A program made the position numbers and the translations under genes. The notes below the pieces were generated by a model. It did no database searches. It was not told the origin of the DNA and was given only the letters and a program-made list of their open reading frames with translations. From contig JAPOWW010000004.1 in assembly GCA_026707405.1 (NCBI GenBank), positions 62,001 through 126,000 of the forward strand: a stretch of DNA of 64,000 bases, in the 5' to 3' direction. Position 1 is the stretch's first letter, and each line of letters starts with the position of its first letter. Below, piece by piece: positions 36,828-44,788 of the stretch. Origin of the DNA: Chloroflexota bacterium. Its GTDB lineage: Bacteria > Chloroflexota > UBA11872 > VXNJ01.

Positions 36828-37049
36828 ATGAAGCCTGATCCCAAGCGGACACTGGAACAGGACCTGCTTTTCGCCGTTGTTAAGGAAAGGTACGGCCATC
36901 TTCTTACCGAAGAGCAGATGGAGGAGGTGCGGCGGGCCGTAGTCGGCCTGAGAGACGTGGTCCGGCCTTTGCGGTCGATACGGTTGACCAACGATGTCGA
37001 GCCGTTTGCCACGTTCAAGCCCTTTCGGGGAGACAGGAATGATGGATGA
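36828..37049 (+). CDS. Small GatC/AtzG-like protein upstream of amidase
   Basis: A 73-residue protein, largely helical in its middle (LLFAVVKERYGHLLTEEQMEEVRRAVVGLRDVVRPLRSI) with a tail LTNDVEPFATFKPFRG. Its size, the placement directly before an amidase-signature gene and the N...EP.....F tail resemble GatC-like stabilising subunits such as AtzG. The stop overlaps the amidase start by 11 bases, so they are translationally coupled and probably form a complex. ATG 36828 has GAGG seven to nine bases before it. Too short for a firm family call. Confidence 0.65.
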   Translation: MKPDPKRTLEQDLLFAVVKERYGHLLTEEQMEEVRRAVVGLRDVVRPLRSIRLTNDVEPFATFKPFRGDRNDG

Positions 37050-38454
37050 TCTCGCCTTCACCCCTATCAGGCGGCTTGCCGGGATGCTCCGGAGCGCGTC
37101 GCTGTCGCCGGTCGAGCTTGCCAAGTACTGCCTGGACCGTCTCGAACGCCTCGGGCCGCGGTTCAACGCACTGGTCACTCTAACGGCGGACCGCGCCCTG
37201 GAGACTGCAAGGACAACGGAGGCGGAGATTGCCGACGGACGCTATCGCGGCCTTCTACATGGAGTGCCGTGGGGCGCGAAGGACCTGCTCGCGACTGCGG
37301 GAGGAATCCCCACGACCTGGGGCGCGGAGCCGTTCAGGGACCAGCAATTTGAGTACGATGCGACGGTCGTTGCGAAGTTGGAGGAATCGGGCGCGCCGCT
37401 GGCGGCCAAGCTGGCGATGATCGAGCTGGCGGGCGGCATGGGTTACACGCAACCGGACGCTTCGCTGACCGGACCTCCCAAAAACCCGTGGGACGCGGGT
37501 AGATGGACCGGCGGCTCGTCCAGCGGGTCGGGCGCGGCGGTGGCGGCCGGGATGGTGCCGTTTGCCATCGGCTCGGAGACATGGGGATCCATCCTGATGC
37601 CCGCCGCGAGCTGCGGTCTATCGGGACTACGGCCTACGTATGGTCGGGTCAGCCGTCATGGGGCGATGGCCTTGTGCTGGACCCTGGACAAGCTGGGGCC
37701 GCTCTGCCTCACCGCCGACGATTGCGGGATCGTGCTGGAGGCTGTCTCCGGGCCGGACACAAGAGGCCCCACCACCCACGCCCGGCGCTTCAGCTACGAT
37801 CCGGAATATCGCCCCGACCGCAGGTACAGGATCGGCGTTTTGAAGGGCGTCCTGGAGGGCGCTCAGGAGGCAATTAAACGGAACTTCGAGGCGGCGGTCG
37901 CGAGTCTGGCCGACGTGGCCGACTTCGAGGAGGTCGAGTTTCCGGACCTGCCCTACGCCGAGGTTACGACGACGATATTGATGGTGGAGGCGGCGAGCGC
38001 CTTCGAGGACTTCGTAGCCGAGGGCGGCCCGCAGCACCTGGCGGCGCCCGGATATCACAGCCTCGGGCCTTACGCGAGGCCCGCGATCCTGGCGACGGAC
38101 TACGTCAAGGCGCTGAGGCTTCGCGGAGTGATGGCCCGGCGAGTTGACGAGGTAATGTCCGGCTACGACGCGCTGGCCGGTCCGACTTCGCTGAGCACCG
38201 CGACGCCCATCGACCGGGACTTCAGGAGCGGCTCGAGATCCGTCGCCGGGACCGGCGACCTTATGGGGGCAGTTGGCAACGGCTGCGGTCTGCCCGCCAT
38301 ATCCGTCCCCAGCGGCTTCGACGCCGATGGCTTACCCACCGGAATCCAGTTCATGTCCAGAGCGTACGACGAGAACGTGTGCATCGCGATTGCGCGCGAG
38401 TTCCAGTCGCGCACGGATTGGCATACCAAACATCCCGATGGGCTGTCTGGGTGA
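37039..38454 (+). CDS. Amidase-signature family hydrolase (GatA-like)
   Basis: A Ser-cisSer-Lys amidase. The catalytic lysine is in GVPWGAKDLL, the cis-serine in GGSSSGSGAAVAAG, and the nucleophile in GSETWGSILMPAASCGLSGLRPTYG. The usual T-G-G-S-I-R reads T-W-G-S-I-L, a variant of the oxyanion region. With 471 residues it is of normal length. It is not expected to be the tRNA amidotransferase, because gatB is absent. GGGGAG six bases before ATG 37039 supports that start. Substrate unknown; the coupled GatC-like gene suggests a two-subunit enzyme. Confidence 0.88.
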   Translation: MMDDLAFTPIRRLAGMLRSASLSPVELAKYCLDRLERLGPRFNALVTLTADRALETARTTEAEIADGRYRGLLHGVPWGAKDLLATAGGIPTTWGAEPFRDQQFEYDATVVAKLEESGAPLAAKLAMIELAGGMGYTQPDASLTGPPKNPWDAGRWTGGSSSGSGAAVAAGMVPFAIGSETWGSILMPAASCGLSGLRPTYGRVSRHGAMALCWTLDKLGPLCLTADDCGIVLEAVSGPDTRGPTTHARRFSYDPEYRPDRRYRIGVLKGVLEGAQEAIKRNFEAAVASLADVADFEEVEFPDLPYAEVTTTILMVEAASAFEDFVAEGGPQHLAAPGYHSLGPYARPAILATDYVKALRLRGVMARRVDEVMSGYDALAGPTSLSTATPIDRDFRSGSRSVAGTGDLMGAVGNGCGLPAISVPSGFDADGLPTGIQFMSRAYDENVCIAIAREFQSRTDWHTKHPDGLSG

Positions 38455-38506
38455 GTGATCTACGTCTCTACCGTCTCGTCGGATAAGAGGCTGTCTGTAA
38501 GCACGT

Positions 38507-38512
38507 TATAAT
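38507..38512 (+). promoter_or_regulatory. Consensus -10 box upstream of mazE-like gene
   Basis: A perfect TATAAT stands 43 bases before the antitoxin start. The -35 region 16-18 bases upstream (TAAGAG) is poor, as in promoters kept weak or needing extra contacts. Toxin-antitoxin promoters are normally repressed by their own products. Confidence 0.4.
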
Positions 38513-38555
38513 TACATCGATAGTCAGGGAAATGCGCGGTGACCGCAGGTAGGCT

Positions 38556-38807
38556 ATGAGGACCAAACTGGTGCGGATAGGGAATTCTCGGGGCGTCCGC
38601 CTTCCCAAGTCGTTTATCGAGGAAGCGGGACTCCAGAATGAGATCGAATTGCGGATCGTCGATTCGGGCATCGTGATCCGACCGGTGTCGACTCCGCGGA
38701 CCGGTTGGGGCGAAGCGGCGCGGTCGCTCCGCAATCGCGGTGAGGATGGTCTCCTTGACGAGGTCTCACTCTCCGACTTCGATGACTCCGAGTGGGAGTG
38801 GGAGTAG
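38556..38807 (+). CDS. mazE: MazE/AbrB-type antitoxin
   Basis: An 83-residue protein with an N-terminal swapped-hairpin DNA-binding domain: KLVRIGNSRGVRLPKSFIEEAGLQNEIEL is the standard MazE start. The acidic tail (LDEVSLSDFDDSEWEWE) would bind and neutralise the toxin. It is preceded by an AGGTAGG site. The last bases overlap the toxin gene by 16, the normal coupled arrangement of these pairs. Confidence 0.88.
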   Translation: MRTKLVRIGNSRGVRLPKSFIEEAGLQNEIELRIVDSGIVIRPVSTPRTGWGEAARSLRNRGEDGLLDEVSLSDFDDSEWEWE

Positions 38808-39133
38808 AAGACGGCCCCAGGCGGGGTGATGTCTATCTCGTAGCGCTCGATCCCACGCTTGGCAGCGAGATAAGGAAGCTGCGGCCATGCGCCATAGTCT
38901 CTCCAGATGAGCTAAACGCGCATTTGAGCACTTTCACGATTGCTCCGATGACCACGGGCAGCCATGCTTATCCGTTCCGCGTTCCCTGCGTCTTTCAGAA
39001 GAAGGACGGCTACCTAGTTCTGGACCAGCTTCGAACCGTGGACAGGCGTCGGCTCGTCCGCCGTCTTGGAAGCCTGCCGCGATCCACGCTTTCGGAGGCT
39101 CTTGCCGTCCTGCGGGAGATGTTTGCCGACTAG
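38792..39133 (+). CDS. mazF: MazF-type endoribonuclease toxin
   Basis: A PemK/MazF-fold RNase of 113 residues. PRRGDVYLVALDPTLGSEIRKLRPCAIVSPDELN is the conserved start with the catalytic arginine, followed by FTIAPMTTGSHAYPFRVPC and GYLVLDQLRTVDRRRLVRRLG with the conserved Q-R-T-D-like block. GTG 38792 or GTG 38798 can start it; either lies inside the antitoxin gene. With the antitoxin it forms a complete type II toxin-antitoxin pair of the sort scattered through environmental genomes. Confidence 0.9.
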   Translation: MGVGVEDGPRRGDVYLVALDPTLGSEIRKLRPCAIVSPDELNAHLSTFTIAPMTTGSHAYPFRVPCVFQKKDGYLVLDQLRTVDRRRLVRRLGSLPRSTLSEALAVLREMFAD

Positions 39134-39167
39134 CGCCACGGCTCGTGGGCTGGCGGCGCTGCGCTAA

Positions 39168-39284
39168 ACCCGTCCTAGAGTTACGGTTACCATCGCCCGC
39201 GGCGAGCTCCGCAAATGGCTGCGCGAGTCGGAGGAGGGGAGGGCGGTCGAGGAGGCGGTGACGGAGCTGTTGAAACTGTCTTAG
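39168..39284 (+). pseudogene. Coding remnant without start codon
   Basis: After an in-frame stop, 38 codons read smoothly as TRPRVTVTIARGELRK, then WLRESEEGRAVEEAV and a TELLKLS ending before TAG. The composition (amphipathic helix, acidic and basic alternation) looks like the end of a real protein, and there is no ATG, GTG or TTG at its head. It may be the tail of a lost gene. Evidence is composition only. Confidence 0.3.
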
Positions 39285-39367
39285 TGCTTGGGAATTGTCG
39301 GTCCTTGACGGGATCTGTGGGACGTGGATTACAGCTTGCGGTCAGGCGTGTTCAGAGGGATTGGAGT

Positions 39368-39420
39368 GGTTCGACGGGCTCACCACGAAGGGAGAGGAGG
39401 GGCTAACCGCGAACCGGGGC
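39368..39420. repeat. Intergenic repeat of the GGTTCGAC-GGCTSACCACGAA family
   Basis: GGTTCGACGGGCTCACCACGA and a following GGCTAACCGCGAACC match the words and order of the repeat at 12305-12356, with a longer spacer. A further relative, CTTCGACGGGCTCAGGGCAGG, lies at 34449-34470. All three sites are between genes. Confidence 0.6.
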
Positions 39421-39593
39421 GGGATGCTGGTGCGTGCCGCCCGATTCCTGGATTCCGGATCAAGTGCGGAGTGACGAATAGAGGGCGGAGATAGCGGGTT
39501 GCTCTGCGTAGCCTTTGGCCCTTCGAGAGGCTTGAGCTCAGGAACCTCGATGGGCCGAGGCGATCTGTCGCCGGAGGTCACCCAGAGGGGAGA

Positions 39594-39613
39594 GGGCGGT
39601 TCGCGAACCGCCC
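39594..39613. repeat. Perfect 20-bp palindrome
   Basis: GGGCGGTTCGCGAACCGCCC is self-complementary over all 20 bases. It would form a strong hairpin in RNA on either strand. No T-run follows closely, so a terminator is not clear. It is not near a promoter; a mobile REP-type unit is possible. Confidence 0.7.
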
Positions 39614-40196
39614 CTACGATGCCAACTTGCGCGGAAATGACGGGCGGACGACCAACTTGGACCCGCTGACAGAACGCGGCATTTGCTGATGGGGCTATGA
39701 CCGCAGGTCGATAAAGAGATTGACATGACGACAAGAGCGGAGAGGCTTGGAGTTGTCATATCCATTGCTGATTGGCGAGGTGGAGAAGTTCGACGTTGCC
39801 CAGAATTAGCAAAACTACCCTGTGAGCCAGGCAAAAACAGGAAAAAGATCGACGATGCCACAAACCGGTGCAGGTGCGATATATGGACTCTCATTCACAT
39901 TCTCGCTGCAGAGTGAAATAGGTCTACAGCGCCAATGAGATGGCCGGATGCAGCCAGTCGCTATACATCATAGCTGGCGGATGTCAATCCTGCCGCAGCG
40001 CATGACGGCGGGAGCGTTTCGCTTTGAGGCATCCCAGTGCGGCCGGTAGTCCTCCGCTAGGGCGCGCCCCGAGTTTCGTCCGATCGCCCCTCGATCTCGT
40101 CCTAATTTCTCATTGGCTCGAACCCGGCAAGCCTGCGTATGCTCAATATAGAATTGACACGCCGAAGAGGGGTGTGAGGCCGGAAGGAGCGTCGAA

Positions 40197-41372
40197 ATGC
40201 GACTGTCGTCCAGGAAATGGGTAGTCCCATTCGGGTTGCTGATCATTCTCGTGATGGCGGTTGCGGCCTGTAACGGACAAGGAGACAAGCCCTTCCGGAT
40301 CGGGGTGATGGAATCGCTCACCGGACCGGGTGAGACCTACGGCAACGTGGCCCTTCAGGCCAAGCAGATGGCGGTAGACGAGATCAATGAGGCCGGCGGA
40401 ATTGACGGGCGCATGATCGAGCTTGTGGTCGAAGACTCGAAATGCAGCGCGCAGGACGCCATAACCGCTTACAACAAGCTGACCGACGTGGACGGTATCA
40501 AGATCATCCTGGGGACATCGTGCAGCGGCGCGATGCTCGGCGCGGCGCCGCTGGCTGAAAAGGACGGGGTGATCCTGTTCTCCGGATTGGCGACGAACCC
40601 GGACATCGCCGAGGCGGGCGACTACATCTTCCGAACGTCGATGAGCGACGCTCAACTGGGAGTGGACACGGGGAACTTGCTGTGGGCCGACGGCGTACGC
40701 AAGCTGGTCACGATCACGGAGGCCACCGACTACGCCGAGGGAGTGAGGCGGACCACCGTCGCGCAGTTCGAGAAGCGGGGCGGCGAGGTGGTTGGCGCGG
40801 AGAGGTACGCATCGGACGTCACGGACTTCAGGACCCAGCTGACGAAGCTGTTCGGAGAGAATCCCGACGCGCTTCACATCTCGGCCCAGGCAGAGTTCGC
40901 GGGCGGCACCATCGTCAAGCAGGCGCGGGAGCTGGGCTATGACGGCCCGATCTACAGCGAGATCGTGGCCGTTGGAAAAACCGCTCTCGATATCGCGGGC
41001 GACGCCGCTACCGGCATGAAGGCGGTAGTCGCGGACATAAGTCCGGACAACGCGAGGGGTCAGGAGGTGCTGACCAACTTCCAGGAACGCTACGGGGAGA
41101 TCACGCTGGCCTGGTACCTTGGATCGGCCTACGACGATGTCTACATCGCCGCCGAGTGCCTCAAGGAGACCGGGGACGACCAGGACGCCGACGGGTTCAG
41201 GGACTGCATGTACGAGGTCACCTGGAGCGGCGCGATTGGAGAAAACTACAGCTTCGATGAAAAAGGCGAGGTTGTGGGTCTAACCAACGTGGTCGTGCAG
41301 GTTCTGCCAGCGGCCGAGAGGACCGTAGACAACCAGGGTTACAACGTTCTGGGGTCTGCGCCTTCCGAATAG
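40197..41372 (+). CDS. Branched-chain amino acid/amide-type ABC receptor lipoprotein
   Basis: The extracellular receptor of the importer that follows. The signal WVVPFGLLIILVMAVAAC ends in a lipobox. The mature protein begins FRIGVMESLTGPGETYGN, the typical Periplas_BP_6/LivK start, then AVDEINEAGGIDGRMIELVVEDSKCSAQDAI and later GTSCSGAMLGAAPLAEKDGVILF. The two cysteines (SKCS, GTSCS) may form a disulfide. Ligand identity cannot be read; LivJ/K relatives bind amino acids, urea, amides or aromatic acids. It is 391 residues and heads the operon. Confidence 0.9.
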   Translation: MRLSSRKWVVPFGLLIILVMAVAACNGQGDKPFRIGVMESLTGPGETYGNVALQAKQMAVDEINEAGGIDGRMIELVVEDSKCSAQDAITAYNKLTDVDGIKIILGTSCSGAMLGAAPLAEKDGVILFSGLATNPDIAEAGDYIFRTSMSDAQLGVDTGNLLWADGVRKLVTITEATDYAEGVRRTTVAQFEKRGGEVVGAERYASDVTDFRTQLTKLFGENPDALHISAQAEFAGGTIVKQARELGYDGPIYSEIVAVGKTALDIAGDAATGMKAVVADISPDNARGQEVLTNFQERYGEITLAWYLGSAYDDVYIAAECLKETGDDQDADGFRDCMYEVTWSGAIGENYSFDEKGEVVGLTNVVVQVLPAAERTVDNQGYNVLGSAPSE

Positions 41373-41508
41373 ACACAATCATCGGGCTGTCCGACGCACG
41401 GTTTTCCTGACGACGACTTGAGGACCAGCCATAAGGCATCCTCGCCCTTGCCAGCGAGGATGCCGTGGCGTGTCAAAGAAGGGCCGTGGTCCGGGTCGCG
41501 AAGGTACG

Positions 41509-42933
41509 ATGTCGCAGCGGTTAGTTACGGTCAATTCTGTTCGGCGGGGGCGCTTGTCTATGTACCGTGACGGGATTGGCCGGTTGCCGGCTTTCATAAA
41601 GGTGCCGGGCACGCGGCTTCTGGCCGCCGTGCTCACGGTCGTCTTTGCGGCCTACATCCTCTGGAAGATCGGCCAGTCACCCGACCAGGCCTTGCAATTT
41701 GCGTTCAACGGCCTGGCTGTGGGGGCCGTATACGCGCTGCTTGCGATGGGGTTCACCATCGTCTACAGCACGGTCTGGTTCTTCGACCTGTACTACGGCG
41801 CGGCGGCCGCTCTGGGCGCTTACGGCGTCTTCTATCTGAGCTCTCAAGACACCCTGCAAGGGCGCTATGAGGTCGACAACCTCTATATCAGCATTGTCTT
41901 CGGCGCGGTGACGGGGGGTGTCGTGGCGTGGGCCCTGCGCGAGGGCCTTTCTCCACGACTGCGAAGGCGCTTGAACTTCAGGTCCCTGCGGGTCGTCGAA
42001 GGTCTGCTCGCGGCGAGCACGGGGATTTACACGGGTTTTCTGCTGGCCTATCCGGACATCCTCAACCTGATGCTCAGCCCAGTGATTGGCGTGGTAATCG
42101 CTATCGTCGTGGGCTGGCTTCTGTACGAAGTCTTTTGGCGCCTCATGGGGAGAGCCGGCGTCAGGCCGTTCACGCTAGCCGCGCCCGGCGGCGCGGTCCT
42201 GGGCGTCTATTGCGGCACGCTCGTGGCCAGCACCACCGACTTCAATCTCTATCTGAGCTGGGGGGTCTCGTGCCTGATGGCCGGAGCGGTAGGGCTGGCG
42301 CTGTACAGGGGCCTTTACATGTATATGCGTCAGCGGGCGAGGTCACCGCTAATCATGCTCGTCGCCTCGCTGGGAGTATTGCTGGCGATAACGGCGTTGA
42401 CGACGATAGTTTTTCAACCTACGCCCAAGCCACTGCCCGAGGCCTTCGCGAGCGAGCCGTGGATTGTCGGGAAGGCCCATCTCAAGGGATTCAACATCTT
42501 CGCAATCGGCGTCGCCCTGCTTGGCTTCGTGGGCCTGCTGGCGCTTCTCAAGAAGACCGCGTTCGGGAAGGCAGTCAGGGCGATAGGCGACGACGAAGAG
42601 GTGTCGAAAGTCGTGGGGATAAACACCACCACGGTTATCGCCGTGGTGTTCTTCATCGGAGCGGTCTTCGCCGCACTGGCCGGCATATTGAGCGGGCATG
42701 ATACGGCCATTCAGCCCAGGATGGGGCTACTGCTTCTATTGAAGGGCTGGATAGCGTCGGTGATTGGCGGGATAGGGAATCTCTATGGCGCCCTCGTCGG
42801 CGGATTCGCCCTAGGCCTGATCGAGCAGTTCGGCATTTGGGACCTGGCTGGAGAATGGAAGGACCCAATATCCTTCATCCTTCTGATCCTCTTCCTGGCA
42901 TTCTGGCCCAAGGGACTTCTAGCGAGACGATGA
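41509..42933 (+). CDS. LivH-like ABC permease with large insertion
   Basis: The first membrane subunit of the importer. The core motifs are present: FAFNGLAVGAVYALLAMGFTIVYS near residue 65-87, ARSPLIMLVASLGVLLAITAL (about 278-298), and AFGKAVRAIGDDEEVSKVVGINTTTVIAVVFFIGAVFAALAGIL. At 474 residues it is far longer than the usual 290-310. An extra stretch at about residues 120-270 carries three or four more hydrophobic segments, and there is an N-terminal extension of about 60 residues. ATG 41509 follows GAAGG closely; GTG 41470 is possible. Confidence 0.87.
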   Translation: MSQRLVTVNSVRRGRLSMYRDGIGRLPAFIKVPGTRLLAAVLTVVFAAYILWKIGQSPDQALQFAFNGLAVGAVYALLAMGFTIVYSTVWFFDLYYGAAAALGAYGVFYLSSQDTLQGRYEVDNLYISIVFGAVTGGVVAWALREGLSPRLRRRLNFRSLRVVEGLLAASTGIYTGFLLAYPDILNLMLSPVIGVVIAIVVGWLLYEVFWRLMGRAGVRPFTLAAPGGAVLGVYCGTLVASTTDFNLYLSWGVSCLMAGAVGLALYRGLYMYMRQRARSPLIMLVASLGVLLAITALTTIVFQPTPKPLPEAFASEPWIVGKAHLKGFNIFAIGVALLGFVGLLALLKKTAFGKAVRAIGDDEEVSKVVGINTTTVIAVVFFIGAVFAALAGILSGHDTAIQPRMGLLLLLKGWIASVIGGIGNLYGALVGGFALGLIEQFGIWDLAGEWKDPISFILLILFLAFWPKGLLARR

Positions 42934-42937
42934 TCTA

Positions 42938-43993
42938 GTGGCAACTTATCCACACGGCAATAGCCGGCTTCGAGCGCTGGCGGCCGGACTGTCGGGGTCT
43001 TGGCGGATGTCCAGAAGCAACTTCGAGCTGTGGGCAAACCTGCTCGTTATCGTGGCGGCCGCCGGCTTCATGCTGTGGCGAGGCACCGGCTTTGCCATAA
43101 GTTTGGGAACATTCGTGGCGATCTGGGCCATACTGGCGGTGAGCCTGAATCTGCTGGTGGGATATACGGGTCTGCTTTCGGTGGGACACGTCGGATTCTT
43201 CGGAATCGGCGCTTATACGATGGCGATCCTGACCTCGAACCCCGCCTATGAGCAATTGCGCACCGAAGCCCTTCCGATCTTTGCGTGGCCGTTCTTCGCC
43301 GTTTTGCCCATTTGTATGGCTATGGCGGGTCTGGTGGCCATCGCGATCGGAGTCGTGTTCAACCGTTTCAGGGACGACATCTTCGTTCTTGTTTCATTTG
43401 GCTTCGCTGTCATCGCCTTCAATGTCTTTCTGAATTGGGAAGGACTTACGAGGGGCGCGTTCGGAATTCACCAGATAGCCAGACCCGCGATAGGTCCGTG
43501 GGTGTTCGATGACGAAGTCGAGTTTCTGCTACTAGTGGTGTTTTTCCTGGGTCTGGTGGTGTTGGCCTGCTGGTTCATCGTCACTTCTTCTTTTGGACGG
43601 GTGCTTGCGGCTATTCGCGAGGACGAGGAGGCTATCGCAGTCTTCGGTTACCGAGTTGTCCACTACAAGCTGGCGATCTGGGTGATCTCGGCGATGATGG
43701 CCGGGCTGGCCGGGGGGTTGTTCGCCAGCTATACGACGTTCATCGATCCCAACTCATTCATATTGCTGGAGTCGATCCTGCTGGTGTCGATCGTGATTAT
43801 GGGAGGACTGTCGAGCATCTGGGGATCCATCCTTGGGGCGATGGCGTTTGTGCTGCTAGAAGAGGGTATGCGCTTCGTGCCGTTTCTGCCAACGGAGTTC
43901 ATTGGCCAGGCCCGGCAGGTCGTACTGGGCCTGCTGCTGGTGCTGCTGATGCTGTTCCGGCCCCAGGGGCTGGTAGGGAGGTACAAGCTGTGA
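42938..43993 (+). CDS. LivM-like ABC permease
   Basis: The second membrane subunit. It shows FVAIWAILAVSLNLLVGYTGLLSVGHVGFFGIGAYTMAIL (the conserved N.L.GY.GLLS.GH..F.G.GAY block), SSFGRVLAAIREDEEAIAVFGYRVVHYKLAIWVISAMMAGLAGGLFA (coupling helix), and IVIMGGLSSIWGSILGA. Normal length (351). GTG 42938 begins four bases after the previous stop; ATG 43007 is an alternative with a shorter N-terminus. Its stop overlaps the next ATPase gene by four bases. Confidence 0.9.
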   Translation: MATYPHGNSRLRALAAGLSGSWRMSRSNFELWANLLVIVAAAGFMLWRGTGFAISLGTFVAIWAILAVSLNLLVGYTGLLSVGHVGFFGIGAYTMAILTSNPAYEQLRTEALPIFAWPFFAVLPICMAMAGLVAIAIGVVFNRFRDDIFVLVSFGFAVIAFNVFLNWEGLTRGAFGIHQIARPAIGPWVFDDEVEFLLLVVFFLGLVVLACWFIVTSSFGRVLAAIREDEEAIAVFGYRVVHYKLAIWVISAMMAGLAGGLFASYTTFIDPNSFILLESILLVSIVIMGGLSSIWGSILGAMAFVLLEEGMRFVPFLPTEFIGQARQVVLGLLLVLLMLFRPQGLVGRYKL

Positions 43994-44751
43994 CGGCCGA
44001 AATAGCCCCTGCCGGCGGCGGCTTCATTCTGGAGACACGGGAGGTTTCCAAGCATTTCGGCGCGGTCAAGGCGGTCGACCGGCTTTCGATATCCATTCCC
44101 CGGGGCGGGATGACCAGCATCGTGGGGCCGAACGGCTCTGGAAAATCGACCCTTATAAACCTGCTTAGCGGGACTTTGCCTCTCGACGGCGGGATGGTGA
44201 TCATCGACGGAGTCGGCCTCAAGATCGTGAAGGCTTACGAGACTCCCGCCCACGGCATCACCCGGACCTTTCAAGACGTGCGGCTGTTCGATCAGATGAG
44301 CGTTTGGGACAACCTCATGGTCGTGCTGACGGACCGACGCCTGTTTCCGGCGCTGAAGGAAAGGGCCAAACCGGCCTACAAGCGGAGGGCCAGGGAGATT
44401 CTGGAAAGCGTCGGGATGTGGGAGAAGCGGCGTTCGCTGGCTATGGACCTGTCCTACGGCCAGCGCAAGCTGCTGGAAATCGGCCGGGTGATGGCGTTGG
44501 ACGTGAGCATTTACCTGTTCGACGAGCCCTTCGCCGGCCTGTTTCCGAAGATGCTGGAGCGGGTCAAAGGCATATTGAAAGACATTAGAGGCCGGGGCCA
44601 CACGATCATCTTCATATCTCACAACATGGACATAGTCCGAGAGCTGTCGGACCGCATTTTTGTTCTGGACAGCGGCACTCTGCTCGCCCACGGCGAGGTG
44701 GAGGAAGTCCTTCGCAGTCCGGATGTGATAGAGGCTTACCTTGGGGCTTAG
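43990..44751 (+). CDS. LivG-like ABC ATPase
   Basis: One of the two nucleotide-binding subunits of the importer. FGAVKAVDRLSISIPRGGMTSIVGPNGSGKST contains Walker A, the segment GITRTFQDVRLFDQMSVWDNL is the Q-loop of LivG-type subunits, LSYGQRKLLEIGRVMA is the signature and YLFDEPFAGLFP the Walker B region. The usual LLLDEP is IYLFDEP. The GTG 43990 start overlaps the permease stop, so the genes are translationally coupled. Confidence 0.9.
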   Translation: MTAEIAPAGGGFILETREVSKHFGAVKAVDRLSISIPRGGMTSIVGPNGSGKSTLINLLSGTLPLDGGMVIIDGVGLKIVKAYETPAHGITRTFQDVRLFDQMSVWDNLMVVLTDRRLFPALKERAKPAYKRRAREILESVGMWEKRRSLAMDLSYGQRKLLEIGRVMALDVSIYLFDEPFAGLFPKMLERVKGILKDIRGRGHTIIFISHNMDIVRELSDRIFVLDSGTLLAHGEVEEVLRSPDVIEAYLGA

Positions 44752-44788
44752 TCTGGCGGGGCGGCCCGGACACAGCAGCGGTCTCTAG

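Larger units (their letters stand above)
39134..40196. other. 1-kb intergenic region with repeats and a gene remnant
   Basis: No complete gene is supported. In order it holds a start-less coding tail (39168-39284), a GGTTCGAC-type repeat (39368-39420), a TTCCTGGATTCCGGATCAAG-like dispersed word near 39447, a 20-base perfect palindrome (39594-39613), and an isolated 63-codon frame from ATG 39725 that matches nothing. Before the next gene, TTGGCT (40113) and TATGCT (40138) could be a promoter, but the 19-base spacing is long. Confidence 0.5.

Noticed and set aside
35757-37178. 473-codon minus-strand frame across the YHYH and amidase genes
   Set aside because: Serine/arginine-rich, crosses three supported genes and contains no motif.
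39725-39916. 63-codon frame in the 1-kb gap
   Set aside because: No ribosome-binding site, no recognisable motif, and surrounded by repeats; kept only as a mention in the gap entry.
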